Assembly (NCBI RefSeq): GCF_035917975.1
Contig: NZ_CP109130.1
Coordinates: 4,340,001 to 4,404,000 of the forward strand
DNA: 64,000 bases
Source of the DNA: Streptosporangium sp. NBC_01756
Lineage (GTDB): Bacteria; Actinomycetota; Actinomycetes; Streptosporangiales; Streptosporangiaceae
Direction of reading: 5' to 3'
This document shows, piece after piece, positions 31,061 to 40,024 of the stretch. Position numbers and translations under genes: made by a program. Numbering within the stretch: position 1 is the first letter of the stretch; each line of letters opens with the position of its first letter. The notes under the pieces are model-generated. The model was not told where the DNA came from, searched no databases, and was given only the letters and a program-made list of their open reading frames with translations.

Positions 31061-31810
31061 TCACGACCGGTGTGAGTACGGACCGGTCGCATCTCGCGTG
31101 ACTCCGGTCATACGCCTGGTGATGCGCTCGGGGTCGGTCACCGCGGAACCGACGACGACGGCGAAGGCACCCGCGGCGAAGGCGGCCTCGACCCCGCTCG
31201 GGTCCCAGATCCCGCCCTCGGTGACCACCGGGATCGACAGTTGGGCGGCGAGGACGGCGGTCATGCCGAGATCGGGCGGCGTCACACTGCGCGTCTCCGC
31301 GGTGTATCCGGCCATGGTCGTCGCCACCATGTCGGGGGCTCCCGGCCCCGCGGCCACGGCCAGGCCCTGCTCGACCGTCGCGCAGTCGGCTGCGACGGCG
31401 ACGCCTCTGCGGTGACAGGCCGCCACGATGTCGGCGAACGAGTCGGCCGGACGGCCCTGTGGCGAGGCGTCCGCCGCGACGATGTCGGCGCCCGCGTCGA
31501 TCAGCGAGACCGCGTCCCCTACGCTCGGCGTGATGAACACCTCATGTCCCAGGTCGGGCCGCTTCGTGATGCCGATGATCGGCAATGTGGTCCGGCCGCG
31601 TAGCAGCTCCACAACCTCGGGGCCGGCGACGCGAAAGCCTCTTGCGCCACCGAGTTCGGCCGCGATCGCGAGCCGGACGAGTGTGTCCGGATCGTCCAAT
31701 GGCCCGCCTGGCCGGTGAGTTTGAGCCGAGACGACCACGCCCCCTTCCAGGCGAGCGACCGTAGAGGCTCGCGCCTCCTTACGGGACAGATCGGAACCAG
31801 CTCCATCCAT
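31061..31810 (-). CDS. nanE: N-acetylmannosamine-6-phosphate 2-epimerase
   Basis: A 249-residue TIM-barrel protein of the NanE family that converts ManNAc-6-P to GlcNAc-6-P. Recognisable pieces are VVSAQTHRPGGPLDDP, AELGGARGFRV, PIIGITKR with the catalytic Lys, DAGADIVAADAS, and PVVTEGGIWDP with the catalytic Glu. ATG at 31810 is chosen since the palindromic operator lies 14 bp further upstream; an open frame continuing to 31858 would put the operator inside the coding region. No sialic acid lyase (nanA) is present nearby, so free ManNAc, not sialic acid, may be the source. Confidence 0.9.
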   Translation of the reverse strand: MDGAGSDLSRKEARASTVARLEGGVVVSAQTHRPGGPLDDPDTLVRLAIAAELGGARGFRVAGPEVVELLRGRTTLPIIGITKRPDLGHEVFITPSVGDAVSLIDAGADIVAADASPQGRPADSFADIVAACHRRGVAVAADCATVEQGLAVAAGPGAPDMVATTMAGYTAETRSVTPPDLGMTAVLAAQLSIPVVTEGGIWDPSGVEAAFAAGAFAVVVGSAVTDPERITRRMTGVTRDATGPYSHRS

Positions 31811-31824
31811 TGACTGCACATAAT

Positions 31825-31836
31825 TGGTATATACCA
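31825..31836. promoter_or_regulatory. GGTATATACC-type operator before nanE
   Basis: TGGTATATACCA is a perfect palindrome 14 bp before the nanE start. The 17-mer TGGTATATACCATTTTG matches the site before the importer operon (42413-42429) at 16 of 17 positions, in the same orientation. It may overlap an extended -10 promoter element (TG-x-TATAT). Confidence 0.82.
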
Positions 31837-31950
31837 TTTTGCACATCAGTGCAACCAATTAATCCCCAGTCCACGGCCGAGGTCAGGCGTCGAGGGCACG
31901 CCTGAGGGAGCCTCCGCGGTGGCAGGCGCCCTGTCTCCCCGAACGTCCGG

Positions 31951-32685
31951 TCAGTCTCTCCTGACGGCGAACTGCAACGCGTACCGGTCGGCGCGATAGG
32001 TCGTGACGCAGTACTCGACCGCCTTGCCGCGCGTGTCATAGGAGACCCGCGTCGCGCGCAGGGCCGCCGAGAACGACGGCACGCCAAGGAGTTTCGCGTC
32101 GTCCGGCGCCAGCACCGTCGCCTCGACGCGCTGCTCCGCCCACGAGGGATACAGCCCGAACTCGCGGCCGACGAGCTCGTACAGTGAGCCCGTCAGATCC
32201 ATGTCCTGCAGGCCCGGGACGCTCTCGGCGGGCAGCGCGCACGCCTCGAGGCACATGGGCTCGCCATCCGCCCGGCGCAGCCGGCGGAGCAGCAGGATCG
32301 GTTCGCCCGGGCTGAGTCGCAGGTTGCGCCCGGCCTCCTCGCCCGCCGGCGCGATGCCGACCTCGAGGACGACGGAACTGGGCTTGCGCCCTCGGGCGCG
32401 GATGTCCTCGGAGAACGACGTCAACTTGAGCGACTTCGCGATCGCCGGCCCGACGCAGAAGGTGCCGCCGCCCTGCACCCGGTAGACGAGACCGTCGGAT
32501 TCGAGCTCGTCGATCGCCCGCCGCAACGTGACCCGTGTGACCCCGAAGTCCTGCGCAAGGATGCGCTCCGGCGGCAGCATGTGACCAGCCGGCTGTCCTT
32601 CGACGTAGTCCGCCAGCAACGACTCCTTGATCTGCAGGTACTTCGGCAGCTTCGCCGTCACCGGGCCGGACGGGTTCGATGTCAT
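31951..32685 (-). CDS. GntR/HutC-family regulator 2 (UTRA ligand domain)
   Basis: A 244-residue protein. Winged helix: KYLQIKESLLADYVEG, LPPERILAQDFGVTRVTLRR and LVYRVQGGGTFCVG. UTRA domain: LTSFSEDIRARGRKPSSV, ILLLRRLRRADGEPMCLE and YDTRGKAVEYCVTTYRADR. The effector is probably an amino-sugar or hexose phosphate. ATG at 32685 lies 15 bp from its own GGTATATACC site. It is placed between the importer/glycosidase operon and nanE, both preceded by the same palindrome, so it is the likely repressor of all three units. Confidence 0.9.
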   Translation of the reverse strand: MTSNPSGPVTAKLPKYLQIKESLLADYVEGQPAGHMLPPERILAQDFGVTRVTLRRAIDELESDGLVYRVQGGGTFCVGPAIAKSLKLTSFSEDIRARGRKPSSVVLEVGIAPAGEEAGRNLRLSPGEPILLLRRLRRADGEPMCLEACALPAESVPGLQDMDLTGSLYELVGREFGLYPSWAEQRVEATVLAPDDAKLLGVPSFSAALRATRVSYDTRGKAVEYCVTTYRADRYALQFAVRRD

Positions 32686-32700
32686 GTCATGAGCATAAGA

Positions 32701-32710
32701 GGTATATACC
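32701..32710. promoter_or_regulatory. GGTATATACC operator before gntR regulator 2
   Basis: A perfect 10-bp palindrome 15 bp upstream of the regulator start and 14 bp after the end of the alpha-glucosidase gene. It indicates that the regulator has its own autoregulated promoter. The distance to the start codon is the same as in nanE. Confidence 0.8.
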
Positions 32711-32724
32711 GATCATCCAAAAAA

Positions 32725-34404
32725 TCAAGCAGAGACCTGAACGACAGCCCGAAGCCAGACCGTCGTGTCCGGGGGGAGGAGGTTTCCGTCGGTCAACGGC
32801 CCGCTGGCGAACAGCGGCTCTCCCTCCGGCAACACGGTCGGCTCCGTGCCGAAATTCGTCATCGACACCCAGCCGTTCGGCCGCCGGAACGCGACGACGG
32901 TCGAGTCGGTCGTGAGCCACTCGAGCGTCCCCGTGGTCTGCAGCCTGCGGCGCAGGCTGAGCGCCCGGCGGTAGAAGTGCAGGGTCGAGTCCGGCGACTT
33001 CTCCTGCACATCGGCCGCGTACTCGGCGAACCAGGCCGGCTGCGGCAGGTGGGCGCCGTTCGGGCCGAACCCGAAGGAGGTCCCGTGTTCGCTCCACGGG
33101 AGCGGCACCCGGCACCCGTCCCGGCCCATTTCGATGCCACCCTTGCGGAAGAAGACCACGTCCTGGCGGGCTTCGTCGGGGATCGTGGCCACCTCCGGCA
33201 GGCCGAGTTCCTCCCCTTGGTACACATAGGTGCTGCCGGGCAGTGCCAGGGCCAGCAGGGTGACCGCCCGCGACCGCCGTGCTCCGAGGTCTCTGTCCTC
33301 GACCGGCTCCGTCCCGCGCGAGAGGAGCCAGTCGTTGCCGTCGCCTCCCCCGGCGAGCCCGTAACGGGTCGCGTGGCGGACCACGTCGTGATTGGAGAAC
33401 ACCCAGGTGGTCGAGCTTCCCGAGGGCTCCGCCAGCGCCAGGTTGTCGCTGACGATCGTACGGAACTGCTCGGGGTCCCAGTCTGCCCGCAGCAGGTCGA
33501 AGTTGAAGGCCTGCCCCAGGCCCGCGGCGTCCGCGTACCGGACTCGGCGCTCGGCGGGCACCCAGGCCTCGGCGACCGCCATGAGCGGAGGGTCGTACCG
33601 GTCGAACAGCGCCCGCCATTCGGCATAGATGTCATGGACGTCGTCACGGTCCCACAGCCAGTGATCGCCCACGGCGTACAACGTCTCGTCCCCCAGGTCC
33701 GCTTGGCTGGGCAACACCTCGGGGAGCCGCTTGGTCAGGGCGTTGGCCACGTCGACGCGGAAGCCGTCGACGCCGCGATCGCCCCAGAACGCCAGCGTCC
33801 GCAGGAAGTCCGCGTGGACCTCGGGGTTCGCCCAGTTCCAGTCAGGTTGCTCCTTGGCGAAAATGTGCAGGTACCACTGCCCGTCGGGCACGCGCGTCCA
33901 GGCCGGGCCGCCGAAGAGCGACCTCCAGTCGGACGGCGGAAGCTCACCGTTCTCTCCCAGGCCGTCCCGGAAGATGAACCGATCCCGCTCTGGCGACCCG
34001 GCCTTCGCGGCGAGAGCGGCCTGGAACCACTCGTGACGATCCGAGGAGTGGTTCGGGACGAGGTCGATGATGAGCCGGATGCCGCGCACATGCAGCGCCT
34101 CGACCAGCACGTCGAACTGGTCGAGGGTGCCGATCCGGGGATCGACGTCCCGGTAGTCGTCGACGTCGTATCCGCCGTCGGCCAGTGCTGACGGGTAGAA
34201 CGGGCTCATCCAGACGGCGTCGACACCGAGCTCGGCGAGATGGTCGACACGCGAGATGATTCCCGCGAGGTCGCCGATGCCGTCGCCGTTGCCGTCCGCG
34301 AAGCTGCGCGGATAGATCTGGTAGACCACGGCCTGCCGCCACCAGCCGGGGTCGCCTGCTCGGGCGGCGAGCACGTGCGCCGGTGCGCTCTTCACGTCGG
34401 TCAC
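32725..34404 (-). CDS. GH13 alpha-glucosidase
   Basis: About 559 residues. The (beta/alpha)8 barrel begins WWRQAVVYQIYPRSFADGNGD, here quoted in part as VVYQIYPRSFADGNGDG. Conserved region I is DLVPNHSSD, region II GFRVDVANAL (nucleophile Asp), region III AVAEAWVP (acid/base Glu) and region IV VFSNHDVVRH (transition-state Asp). The layout fits the oligo-1,6-/alpha-1,4-glucosidase subgroup and not alpha-amylase; no signal peptide is present, so it acts on imported oligosaccharides. GTG at 34404 with AGAAGGA is preferred; ATG at 34434 is possible. It is the last gene of the importer operon. Confidence 0.92.
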   Translation of the reverse strand: MTDVKSAPAHVLAARAGDPGWWRQAVVYQIYPRSFADGNGDGIGDLAGIISRVDHLAELGVDAVWMSPFYPSALADGGYDVDDYRDVDPRIGTLDQFDVLVEALHVRGIRLIIDLVPNHSSDRHEWFQAALAAKAGSPERDRFIFRDGLGENGELPPSDWRSLFGGPAWTRVPDGQWYLHIFAKEQPDWNWANPEVHADFLRTLAFWGDRGVDGFRVDVANALTKRLPEVLPSQADLGDETLYAVGDHWLWDRDDVHDIYAEWRALFDRYDPPLMAVAEAWVPAERRVRYADAAGLGQAFNFDLLRADWDPEQFRTIVSDNLALAEPSGSSTTWVFSNHDVVRHATRYGLAGGGDGNDWLLSRGTEPVEDRDLGARRSRAVTLLALALPGSTYVYQGEELGLPEVATIPDEARQDVVFFRKGGIEMGRDGCRVPLPWSEHGTSFGFGPNGAHLPQPAWFAEYAADVQEKSPDSTLHFYRRALSLRRRLQTTGTLEWLTTDSTVVAFRRPNGWVSMTNFGTEPTVLPEGEPLFASGPLTDGNLLPPDTTVWLRAVVQVSA

Positions 34405-34441
34405 GGGATGATCCTTCTCTGTTGCGGGGCTCATGGGACGG

Positions 34442-36592
34442 TCACACTCGGGCGAAGTGGACCAGGATGAGCCGTTCGGGAAAGAGCGCGGGCAGCTGAA
34501 CACCGTGCTCCGCGAGGACCCGGCCGGGCAGCGTGGTGCCGCCGGTCCACCACGGCGGGCAGGTGCCTGCGAGGAACCTGGAGACCTCCGCGGTGAGAGG
34601 CAGCGGGGTGACCTGGTAGTCCGCGTCCGGGTCGAGCCCCGGCACCCGGACCGGTCCGGGCCGGGTCTGCGCCGATGTGGCGACGGCCACGAAGGTGAAG
34701 AGCGCTTCGGCGGAGTCCGCGGCCACGACCCCGTGCACCTGGAGCGCCGGGTCGGGGTGGTCGACGTGGATGACGCGTCCCGTGTGGAGCAGCTCCTGGT
34801 GCTGCCGGTAGAGCGCCACCCACTCGGCCAGGGCCTGCCGGTCGGCCGGCGAAGCCGATCGCAGGTCCCACTCGATCCCGAAGCTGCCGAAGAGGGCCGT
34901 ACCGGCGCGGAAGGCCAGGTCGTGTACGCGGGCGGTGGCGTGCGAGGCGGGGGAGCCGACGTGCGAGCCCATCATCTCCGGCGGCAGCAGCAGACCGGTC
35001 CAGCGCTCGATCTGCTGCCGCTCAAGGGCGTCGATGCAGTCACTGGCCCAGATCCGCTCGGTCTGGTCGAGGATGCCGAGGTCGGCGCGGGCGCCCCCGG
35101 AGGAGCAGGACTCGATCTCCAGCCCCGGATGGCGGGACTTGAGGGTGTCGATCAGCCGGTACACCGCTCGGGTCTGCTCGTGCACGCCGGCCCGGCCGTG
35201 CGCGGCCCGCCCGGGTTCGACCAGGTCGCGGTTGTGGTCCCACTTGATGTAGGCGATGCCGTACTCGGTGATCAACGCGCTCATCCGCTCCAGGATGTAC
35301 GCGAAGGCCCCGGGCTCGGCCAGGTCGAGGACCTGCTGATGGCGGCCCTCGGGCGGCAGCCGGTAGCCGGCCGAGAGGATCCACTCGGGGTGGGCGCGCG
35401 CCAGGTCGGAGTCGACGTTGATCATCTCGGGCTCGAACCACAGGCCGAACTGCATCCCGGCCTCGCGGACGTGGTCGGCGAACGCGTGCAGCCCGCCCGG
35501 CCACACGCTCTCGTCGACGTACCAGTCACCCAGTCCGGCGTGATCGTCGCGGCGGTGACGGAACCAGCCGTCGTCCAGCACGAACCGTTCGACGCCGATC
35601 TCGGCGGCCAGCTCGGCGAGCTCGGTGAGCACGGCGACGTCCTGGTCGAAGTAGACCGCTTCCCAGGTGTTGAGCACAACGGGCCGGCGTGCGCCCGGAT
35701 GCTGCGGACGGGCCCGGAGGTAGTCGTGAAAGCGCGCCGACAGGTCGTTCAGGCCGCGGCCCCAGCTGCCGAAGACCCACGGCGAGGTGTACGACTCCCC
35801 CGGCGCGAGCGTGCCCTCGCCCGGGAGGAGCAGCTCACCGCCGCCGAGCAGGCCGACGCCGTCGGGATTGCGCTCCGCGAGAGTCCGGTGATTGCCGCTC
35901 CAGGCGACGTGCAGTCCCCAGACCTCGCCGTGCTCGAAGGAGAAGGCCGGCGCGCCGGCGAGGAGCAGCAGCGTGGCGTCCCCTCCGGTGCGGCCGCGGC
36001 GGTTGTCGCGCTGGTGAGTGCCCTGGGTGAAGGTGTGCCGCTGAGGTGACCGCTCTCTCAGGTGCCGGCCGGAGAAGTCGAGGATCTCCTGCGCCCGCAG
36101 CGGCACGGGCAGTGTGAGCAGGAGACCGTCCAGGGTGTAGTCGAGCCCGGGATCGTCGTTGGAGAGCGTGGCGCGCAGCCGTACGAGGCCGGAGACCGCC
36201 ATCTCGATCTCGAGCGATATCCCCAGCCGGCCGTGCTCGTCGACCGCGCTGATCGTCAACCGGTGGGCGATCGGTCCTGAACCTTGCTCGCTTTCCACCC
36301 GCTCCGTCACGAACCGGGCGGAGAAGTCCCGTCCGGCACGGTGGCCGGACAGGCCCGGCGTTCCGAGCCAGCCGGCGCTCTGCTCGGGAACGATCGACAG
36401 CGGGACCACCTGGTCGACGGGGCCGAACCCCGTCGGCGGGATCGAGACGGCGCTCAGCGCGAGCAGGTCCGCTGCGTCGAGCGCCCCGAGGTCCGCGCCC
36501 CAATGCAGCACCCTGGGCAGGCCGCTGCCCCGGGTGTCGACGACCAGCGACACGCCGCCGGCACGCAGATGGACAAGCCCTTCGGCATCCAT
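34442..36592 (-). CDS. GH36 alpha-galactosidase
   Basis: A 716-residue cytoplasmic enzyme. The N-terminal beta-supersandwich (about 1-310) ends before the barrel VLNTWEAVYFD and FVLDDGWF. The catalytic nucleophile is the Asp in YIKWDHNRD and the acid/base Asp lies in IWASDCIDALER. GLWFEPEMIN and ESCSSGGARADLG complete the active site. It removes terminal alpha-galactose from oligosaccharides. ATG at 36592 has GAAGGG nine bases before it and is preferred over ATG at 36601, which abuts that site. Between the GHL10 gene and the alpha-glucosidase in one operon; spacings are short (22 and about 30 bp). Confidence 0.93.
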   Translation of the reverse strand: MDAEGLVHLRAGGVSLVVDTRGSGLPRVLHWGADLGALDAADLLALSAVSIPPTGFGPVDQVVPLSIVPEQSAGWLGTPGLSGHRAGRDFSARFVTERVESEQGSGPIAHRLTISAVDEHGRLGISLEIEMAVSGLVRLRATLSNDDPGLDYTLDGLLLTLPVPLRAQEILDFSGRHLRERSPQRHTFTQGTHQRDNRRGRTGGDATLLLLAGAPAFSFEHGEVWGLHVAWSGNHRTLAERNPDGVGLLGGGELLLPGEGTLAPGESYTSPWVFGSWGRGLNDLSARFHDYLRARPQHPGARRPVVLNTWEAVYFDQDVAVLTELAELAAEIGVERFVLDDGWFRHRRDDHAGLGDWYVDESVWPGGLHAFADHVREAGMQFGLWFEPEMINVDSDLARAHPEWILSAGYRLPPEGRHQQVLDLAEPGAFAYILERMSALITEYGIAYIKWDHNRDLVEPGRAAHGRAGVHEQTRAVYRLIDTLKSRHPGLEIESCSSGGARADLGILDQTERIWASDCIDALERQQIERWTGLLLPPEMMGSHVGSPASHATARVHDLAFRAGTALFGSFGIEWDLRSASPADRQALAEWVALYRQHQELLHTGRVIHVDHPDPALQVHGVVAADSAEALFTFVAVATSAQTRPGPVRVPGLDPDADYQVTPLPLTAEVSRFLAGTCPPWWTGGTTLPGRVLAEHGVQLPALFPERLILVHFARV

Positions 36593-36614
36593 GAGATTCA
36601 TCCCTTCAGCGCGG

Positions 36615-39041
36615 TCAGCGCATCTGCCGCTTGATCGCGTAGTCGATGATGGAGCGGCAGCGGCTGATCTGCTCGGTCAGCTGCCGCGCCACGGCGGACT
36701 TGATCCTGCCCTTTGCGGTGAGTTGCTCGATGCTGCCCGAGAGCGTGCTCAGCCGCTTGTCGGTGGACGTGAGCTCCGCGTCGGAAAGACGCTCCCGGTC
36801 GAGCGCACGCGCCAAAGCCTTGATCTCGGCGGCCAGCGAGGTGGCGACGGAGGGCGCCATTCCGTTCCGCGGCAGGTAGCGCTTGCCGATCTCGTCGCGG
36901 CTCTCCTCCAGGAGCGCCCGCGCCGCGGCCACGGGACGCCGGCCCGGCGGGATGGCGGGTGTGCGCCACGGGCCGATCGACAGAGCCCGCACATGCGCGG
37001 GGCCCGCCTGCCCGAAGGCGAAGATGATCGTCCCGGTGTCGATGTCCTCGGCCGCGGTGGACTGCCGGATCGTCGCGTGTCCGCCGGCGCGGTTGTACAT
37101 CGACCCGATGCCGGTGTAGATGAGCTGCCCGCCGGTCATCTTCTCGCGGTGTTCGACGACCATCGCGCGCAGGGCTTCGAGATTCTCGGTGTACGCCTGG
37201 GCGATCACCACGTCGACGATCTCGGTCCACTGTCCGATCTTCCGCGCCTCGGTGCCGGCCTCGGGGGCCTCGGACACGACCACCGACGGGTCGTCCGCCT
37301 TGATCTTCCGGTAGATGTCCGTGACCATGCGCGTCTCCTCCTCCCCGACGAACGCCGTCCACTTCGCCCATGGGTCGGGGGTTCCGTCCGGGCTCAGGGT
37401 GAGCGGATCGACGCCTTCCCGGCCCTTGAACGCGGCGCGGGCGTCGTCGGAGAAGTTGAAGCTGTGCTGCCAGTCGCTCTCGTCCGGGTAGCGCATGTAG
37501 TCGAGGTCGATGCCGGCCAGGCGGTATTCCCGCACCATCTCCGCGCAGAGATCGAGGAAGTAGGTGTGGGCCACCGGGTCGGTGACGTCCAGCCAGTAGA
37601 AGCCGTTCGGCGACGTCGTCGGCTTACCGTCCTCGACATGGTCACGGCCCACCGCGGCCCACTCCGGATGCCGGGTGAGGATGGGGCCCAGACCATCGCC
37701 GAGCTCGTTGCCGACCGCGAGCCCGTCGATCCACGCGTGCAACGCGATCTTCTGGCGGTCCGCCTCCCGCTTCCACACCTTCAACGGATCGAACCCCGAG
37801 AACTCCGGGCGCTGAGCGGGAAGGTCGTGCGCCACGTTGACCTTGCTCGGATAGAGCGTGTACCCGCCCCAGAGGGTCTCCAGGTACAGCTCGTTGACGC
37901 CGGTCTCCTTCATCTTCGCCAGCGTCGCCGCGATCTGCTCGGCGTTCTTCTCTACCGGCCGATACCACACGCCGCGCGCGTCGGCCGGGCGGCTCGGCAG
38001 GGAGCGATAGTACGCTTCCCGGGCCGCGGAGATGGCCGCACCGCAGTAGAACAGGACTTTCTGGTCGTCCGTGCCCTTGGCGGCATCCGCCTTCGCGAGC
38101 CATCCGCGGGCTGTCGCCAGGCCCTGGAAAGCGGCGTCGAAGGGCGCGTTGACGAATGCGTCGTGCCGTTCCTGTATACCGGCGGCGAGTTCCTCGACCT
38201 CGTTCCGCGCGCTCACGATGTTGATGGTCACGTCCCGGTGAACGGAGACGGTCTTGCCCTCGACCTTCACCTGCGCGCCGACGAGCCCGTTCTGCTGGAG
38301 CCAGGTCGCCATGGTGCCGTGGCCGCTCAGGACGAGACCGTCGGCCGGGATGACCGTGTTCGCGCCGGCCAGGGCCGTGACGGCGCCGCCCTGGACGATC
38401 AGCTCGTAGCCCCACTGGTTCGTCCCCGTCGACTTGCCATAGGCCGGCGTGTAGACGAGGAGCTGGTCCGCCCCGCGGAAGCCGGGGAACGTCGCGCCGT
38501 CAGGGTTGGACTCCGCCGTGGGATCCACCGCGGCCGCCGTCTGCGACGAGTCGACCGTGGTGGGCCGGAGGATCGTGACGGTGTCCCCGACGGCGAAGTG
38601 CTCGGTGAGGAACGCGACCGCGTCCTGCGCGCCTCCCGGCGCGGCGCTGAGCACCATGCCGTTCGCGGGGATGGCGGTGTTGCCGCTCTTCGACGGGTCG
38701 GTCAGGGCCGAGTTCACGGCGGTCACACGGTACTGGTTGGGCTCCGTGGTCGCTTCGAGCGCGACCTCGGCACCCCACTGGTTCGTGAACGTGGTGAAGC
38801 CGTAATCAGGGGTGTACTGGACGAGCATGCCCTCCCATCTGGCTCCGTCCACCGCGTTGACGGGCCATCGGGTCCCGTCCGCGGCCATCACCGTGGTCTG
38901 ATCCACGGTGACGGCCGACGGCTCGCCGGCACCCCGGCTCGACGCCGACGCCGCCTCGGCCCAGGTCAGTCCTGGCACGGCCAGTACGCCGGCCGTGCCG
39001 ACGACGAGTCCACGTAACACGGCACGTCGATGAACACCCAT
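36615..39041 (-). CDS. Tat-exported GHL10/DUF187 glycoside hydrolase-like protein
   Basis: An 808-residue exported protein. The Tat signal is MGVHRRAVLRGLVVGTAG, with cleavage near AEAASA. Two repeated beta modules follow, each with (V)YTP-x-YG-x-(T)-x-TNQWG (about residues 75-180 and 200-290). A helical linker leads to the GHL10 barrel: ARGVWYRPVEKNAEQIAATL, YLETLWGGYTLYPSK, HAWIDGLAVGN and GIDLDYMRYPDESDW. The C terminus is helical. Relatives such as YngK have no well-defined substrate. ATG at 39041 has AGGGAG upstream. The gene lies between the permeases and GH36 in the importer operon, so it probably releases the imported oligosaccharide. Confidence 0.88.
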   Translation of the reverse strand: MGVHRRAVLRGLVVGTAGVLAVPGLTWAEAASASSRGAGEPSAVTVDQTTVMAADGTRWPVNAVDGARWEGMLVQYTPDYGFTTFTNQWGAEVALEATTEPNQYRVTAVNSALTDPSKSGNTAIPANGMVLSAAPGGAQDAVAFLTEHFAVGDTVTILRPTTVDSSQTAAAVDPTAESNPDGATFPGFRGADQLLVYTPAYGKSTGTNQWGYELIVQGGAVTALAGANTVIPADGLVLSGHGTMATWLQQNGLVGAQVKVEGKTVSVHRDVTINIVSARNEVEELAAGIQERHDAFVNAPFDAAFQGLATARGWLAKADAAKGTDDQKVLFYCGAAISAAREAYYRSLPSRPADARGVWYRPVEKNAEQIAATLAKMKETGVNELYLETLWGGYTLYPSKVNVAHDLPAQRPEFSGFDPLKVWKREADRQKIALHAWIDGLAVGNELGDGLGPILTRHPEWAAVGRDHVEDGKPTTSPNGFYWLDVTDPVAHTYFLDLCAEMVREYRLAGIDLDYMRYPDESDWQHSFNFSDDARAAFKGREGVDPLTLSPDGTPDPWAKWTAFVGEEETRMVTDIYRKIKADDPSVVVSEAPEAGTEARKIGQWTEIVDVVIAQAYTENLEALRAMVVEHREKMTGGQLIYTGIGSMYNRAGGHATIRQSTAAEDIDTGTIIFAFGQAGPAHVRALSIGPWRTPAIPPGRRPVAAARALLEESRDEIGKRYLPRNGMAPSVATSLAAEIKALARALDRERLSDAELTSTDKRLSTLSGSIEQLTAKGRIKSAVARQLTEQISRCRSIIDYAIKRQMR

Positions 39042-39106
39042 GATGGCTCCCTGGGGGGATTCTGCCGATCGGTGAAAATCCGATCGGAACGGTTTCGCGG
39101 GATGAG

Positions 39107-40024
39107 TCATCCCTTGACGGCGCCGGCGTCGACGCCGCGGAAGAAGTACCGCTGAAGGAGGCCGAAGAAGACGGCCACCGGGACGAAAGCGATCATCGTT
39201 CCGGCTGCGATGACCCGCGGGTTGGCCGAGAACGCTCCGTGCAGATACTCCAGCCCGACGGTGAGCGTGAGCTTCTCCGGAGTGGTCAGCACGAGCAACG
39301 GCCAGAGGAAGTCGTCCCAGGCGGCGATGAACGCGAAGACCGAGACGACGGCGACCATTCCCTTCACATTGGGCAGCCCGATGCGCAGGAAGCGGTGCCA
39401 GGTGTTCGCGCCGTCGACGATCGCCGCCTCGTCGATCTCCTTCGGGATCGCGAGGAACGCGGTCCGCATGAGCAGGATGTTGAGCATGCCGATCGCCCCG
39501 GGCAGGGCGACACCGAGGAGCGTGTCGGTCAGGCCCATGGAACGGATCGTCAGGTACTGCGCCACGAGTGTCGCCTCGGCCGGCATCAGCATGCTCGCGA
39601 GGATGGCGCCCAGGATCAGCTTGGCGCCGCGGAACCGCAGCCGGGAGAGCGCGTAACCGGCCATCGTGGTCCCCACGACGTTGCCCGTCACGGAGATCAC
39701 GGCCACGACGAGGGAGTTCCACGCGAACCCCAGGATGGGGACCATCTCGGCGGCGGTCACGTAGTTGGCCAGCGTCGGGTCCTCGGGGAGGAGGGACGGT
39801 GTCTGCGTGTAGATGTCCTCACCCGCGCCCTTGAACGAGGTGGACAACTGCCAGACGAACGGCCCGACGGTGATGAGCAGCACGAGCACGAGCAGCAGGT
39901 AGCGCACGACCTTCTCGCGCGTGGACATGGAGGCGAACCCTCGGTACCCGCGCCGCGCCCTGGGCGCGGCTCCCGATCCGTGGTCCGGGCGCTGCGAGCG
40001 GACCTGCGCCGATGTCGATGTCAC
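39107..40024 (-). CDS. Sugar ABC transporter permease (MalG/CUT1 type)
   Basis: A 305-residue inner-membrane protein with six membrane segments. The EAA loop for contact with the ATPase is DEAAIVDGANTWHRFLRIGL. The N terminus is basic and unusually long (about 40 residues before the first membrane segment). GTG at 40024 overlaps the stop of the partner permease as GTGA, so the two are made in step. No ATP-binding subunit is encoded in the locus; a shared MsiK/MsmX-type ATPase elsewhere is the rule for CUT1 importers in actinomycetes. Confidence 0.93.
   Translation of the reverse strand: MTSTSAQVRSQRPDHGSGAAPRARRGYRGFASMSTREKVVRYLLLVLVLLITVGPFVWQLSTSFKGAGEDIYTQTPSLLPEDPTLANYVTAAEMVPILGFAWNSLVVAVISVTGNVVGTTMAGYALSRLRFRGAKLILGAILASMLMPAEATLVAQYLTIRSMGLTDTLLGVALPGAIGMLNILLMRTAFLAIPKEIDEAAIVDGANTWHRFLRIGLPNVKGMVAVVSVFAFIAAWDDFLWPLLVLTTPEKLTLTVGLEYLHGAFSANPRVIAAGTMIAFVPVAVFFGLLQRYFFRGVDAGAVKG

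Noticed and set aside
31811-31858. N-terminal extension of NanE starting at 31858 or 31841
   Set aside because: It would place the shared palindromic operator inside the coding sequence, and NanE homology begins only after 31810.
39042-39722. Upstream extension of the GHL10 frame
   Set aside because: The Tat signal peptide begins at ATG 39041 with AGGGAG; the extension is antisense-like sequence over the permease gene.
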